A stretch of 5,517 bases of DNA, from the NCBI GenBank assembly GCA_003221985.1, contig QHUQ01000094.1:1-5517 (forward strand), in the 5' to 3' direction. Both the position numbers and the translations under genes were made by a program. Source of the stretch: Gemmatimonadota bacterium. Its GTDB lineage: Bacteria > Gemmatimonadota > Gemmatimonadetes > Gemmatimonadales > GWC2-71-9. Numbering within the stretch: position 1 is the first letter of the stretch; each line of letters opens with the position of its first letter. The notes below the pieces were generated by a model. The model did not search any database. It saw nothing but the letters and a program-made list of their open reading frames with translations, and was not told the DNA's origin. This document shows, in pieces, positions 4,751-5,517 of this stretch.

Positions 4751-5517
4751 CTTCCACCACTCCGCGCCAACCCCGGTGTCACGGCGTTGGCCGGCCAGGT
4801 CCTCCGCCTCAACGGTGCGCCGCTTGAAGGGGTCACGCTGGAGATCAATGACCAGTCCGCCATTAGCGATCGAACAGGACGGTTTTTGCTGACCAATCTG
4901 CGTGCAGGACACCACGCCATGCATATCGACGCACGTTCCGCCTCACGCGGCGGACGCACCTATGGTTTTTACGAGGTGGCAGTGGACGTTTTGGCCAGTC
5001 GTACGACGGCACTCTCTTACACGATTTGGATGACGAAGCTCGACACGGCGCACGCCGTCAGCGTCCCGTCGCCAACCACCGCTGAAATGATCGTGACGAC
5101 GCCACGTTTGCCCGGGTTAGAACTACGTATTCCGGCAGGCACCGTCATTCGCGATGAGTGGGATCTCCGGTTCAAGAACGGGCTGGTGTACACGTTCCCG
5201 AACTCGTTCCAGAAAACACTGCCGGCCCAGGCCGCGCTTGTTGGAATGCGCGATCGTCTCGGGAACAAGGTGACGCTGGTCCGAAACTCAAGCGGTGATC
5301 TGACCTCAACTCGTGTCCCCACACGGGCGATCGCTCACCTTCACGTACGACGCGGCGGACCGCCGGACGTCGGTGACGTTCCCGAACGGCGTCGTCACGG
5401 GCTGCGGCTATGACGCCGCGAACCGGCTGACGAGCCTCACGTTCACGAACGGCGGGACCACGCTCGGCGATCTCAGCTACACGTACGACGCGGCGGGAAA
5501 CCGGACGGCAATGGGCG
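4751..5517 (+). pseudogene. RHS/YD-repeat protein relic with internal deletion and frameshift, 3' end off-window
   Basis: The homologous frame begins without a start codon at LPPLRANPGVTALAGQVLRL (from 4751); the TTG at 4787 lies inside a conserved stretch. A carboxypeptidase-regulatory-like beta-sandwich follows (AGQVLRLNGAPLEGVTLEI, then DRTGRFLLTNLRAGHH), then RTYGFYEVAVDV, IWMTKLDT and LPGLELRIPAGTVIRD up to 5155. In related large RHS proteins, several hundred residues separate this point from the next match, WDLRFKNGLVYTFPN, with AALVGMRDRLGNKVTLVRN (5159-5293); here they are joined in frame. After GDLT (5305) one extra base shifts the frame. From 5316 SPHGRSLTFTYDAADRR continues into YD repeats (FTYDAADRR, GYDAANRL, YTYDAAGNR) to the window end. 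RHS proteins are large cell-surface or secreted beta-cocoon proteins, often delivering toxins. Any toxin tip would lie beyond 5517. Family is confident; the extent of the deletion rests on memory of the family. Confidence 0.85.
5342..5496 (+). repeat. 17-bp direct repeat encoding the YD motif
   Basis: CACGTACGACGCGGCGG occurs exactly at 5342-5358 and 5480-5496, 138 bp (46 codons) apart and in the same frame, encoding TYDAA. It reflects YD-repeat structure and is a natural substrate for repeat-mediated deletion. Confidence 0.7.

Noticed and set aside
4710..4892. Plus-strand basic frame MTTVTKVAPRRRG
   Set aside because: It overlaps the RHS relic in another frame, is arginine-rich as GC-rich shadows are, and has no recognisable domain.
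4787..5413. An intact 208-residue protein starting at TTG 4787
   Set aside because: Conserved RHS-type sequence continues upstream of the TTG in the same frame, and the last 30 or so residues are out of frame with the YD repeats.

Overview
The window is GC-rich bacterial DNA. The style suggests an uncultured soil or sediment lineage such as Acidobacteriota (Vicinamibacteria-like). The pointers are the GC-rich codon use, the RHS-protein style with a carboxypeptidase-regulatory-like N-terminal module, a Tat-exported PLP enzyme, and intergenic heptamer arrays built on ATGGCTG/TTAGCCAT and TTTCGTG. This placement rests on pattern memory and was not tested.

Layout from left to right: (1) the 3' part of a plus-strand polytopic membrane protein, glycosyltransferase-C-like at best, ending at 1188. 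(2) An inverted pair of 7-bp tandem arrays at 1197-1322. (3) A minus-strand Tat-signal MalY/PatB-type PLP aminotransferase / C-S lyase, 2532 to 1332. It is broken: about 50 central codons, including the PLP lysine, are missing, and the reading frame changes at the junction (about 1758-1764). (4) A short promoter region with a 19-bp palindrome, then a second inverted heptamer array at 2675-2765. (5) An intact minus-strand yaeQ (3325 to 2786). (6) A TTTCGTG-type repeat element at 3359-3470. (7) An intact minus-strand secreted protein of unknown function (4300 to 3464). (8) A plus-strand relic of a serine recombinase catalytic domain at about 4345-4593, spread over three reading frames. (9) A short unassigned AT-richer spacer. 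(10) A plus-strand RHS/YD-repeat protein relic from about 4751 to the window end, with no credible start, an apparent large in-frame internal deletion at about 5155, and a frameshift at about 5309-5315.

No pathway links these genes. The main message is contrast. YaeQ and the secreted protein read cleanly, while three other loci in the same 5.5 kb carry deletions and frameshifts. Either this is a decaying accessory region with mobile-element debris, or the underlying assembly has local errors. The repeats lie at gene 3' ends, and in the first array the two arms differ so that a plus-strand RNA could pair fully through a G-U wobble every seventh base, while a minus-strand RNA could not. I see no RNA genes, CRISPR array or complete insertion sequence, and no convincing undescribed system.
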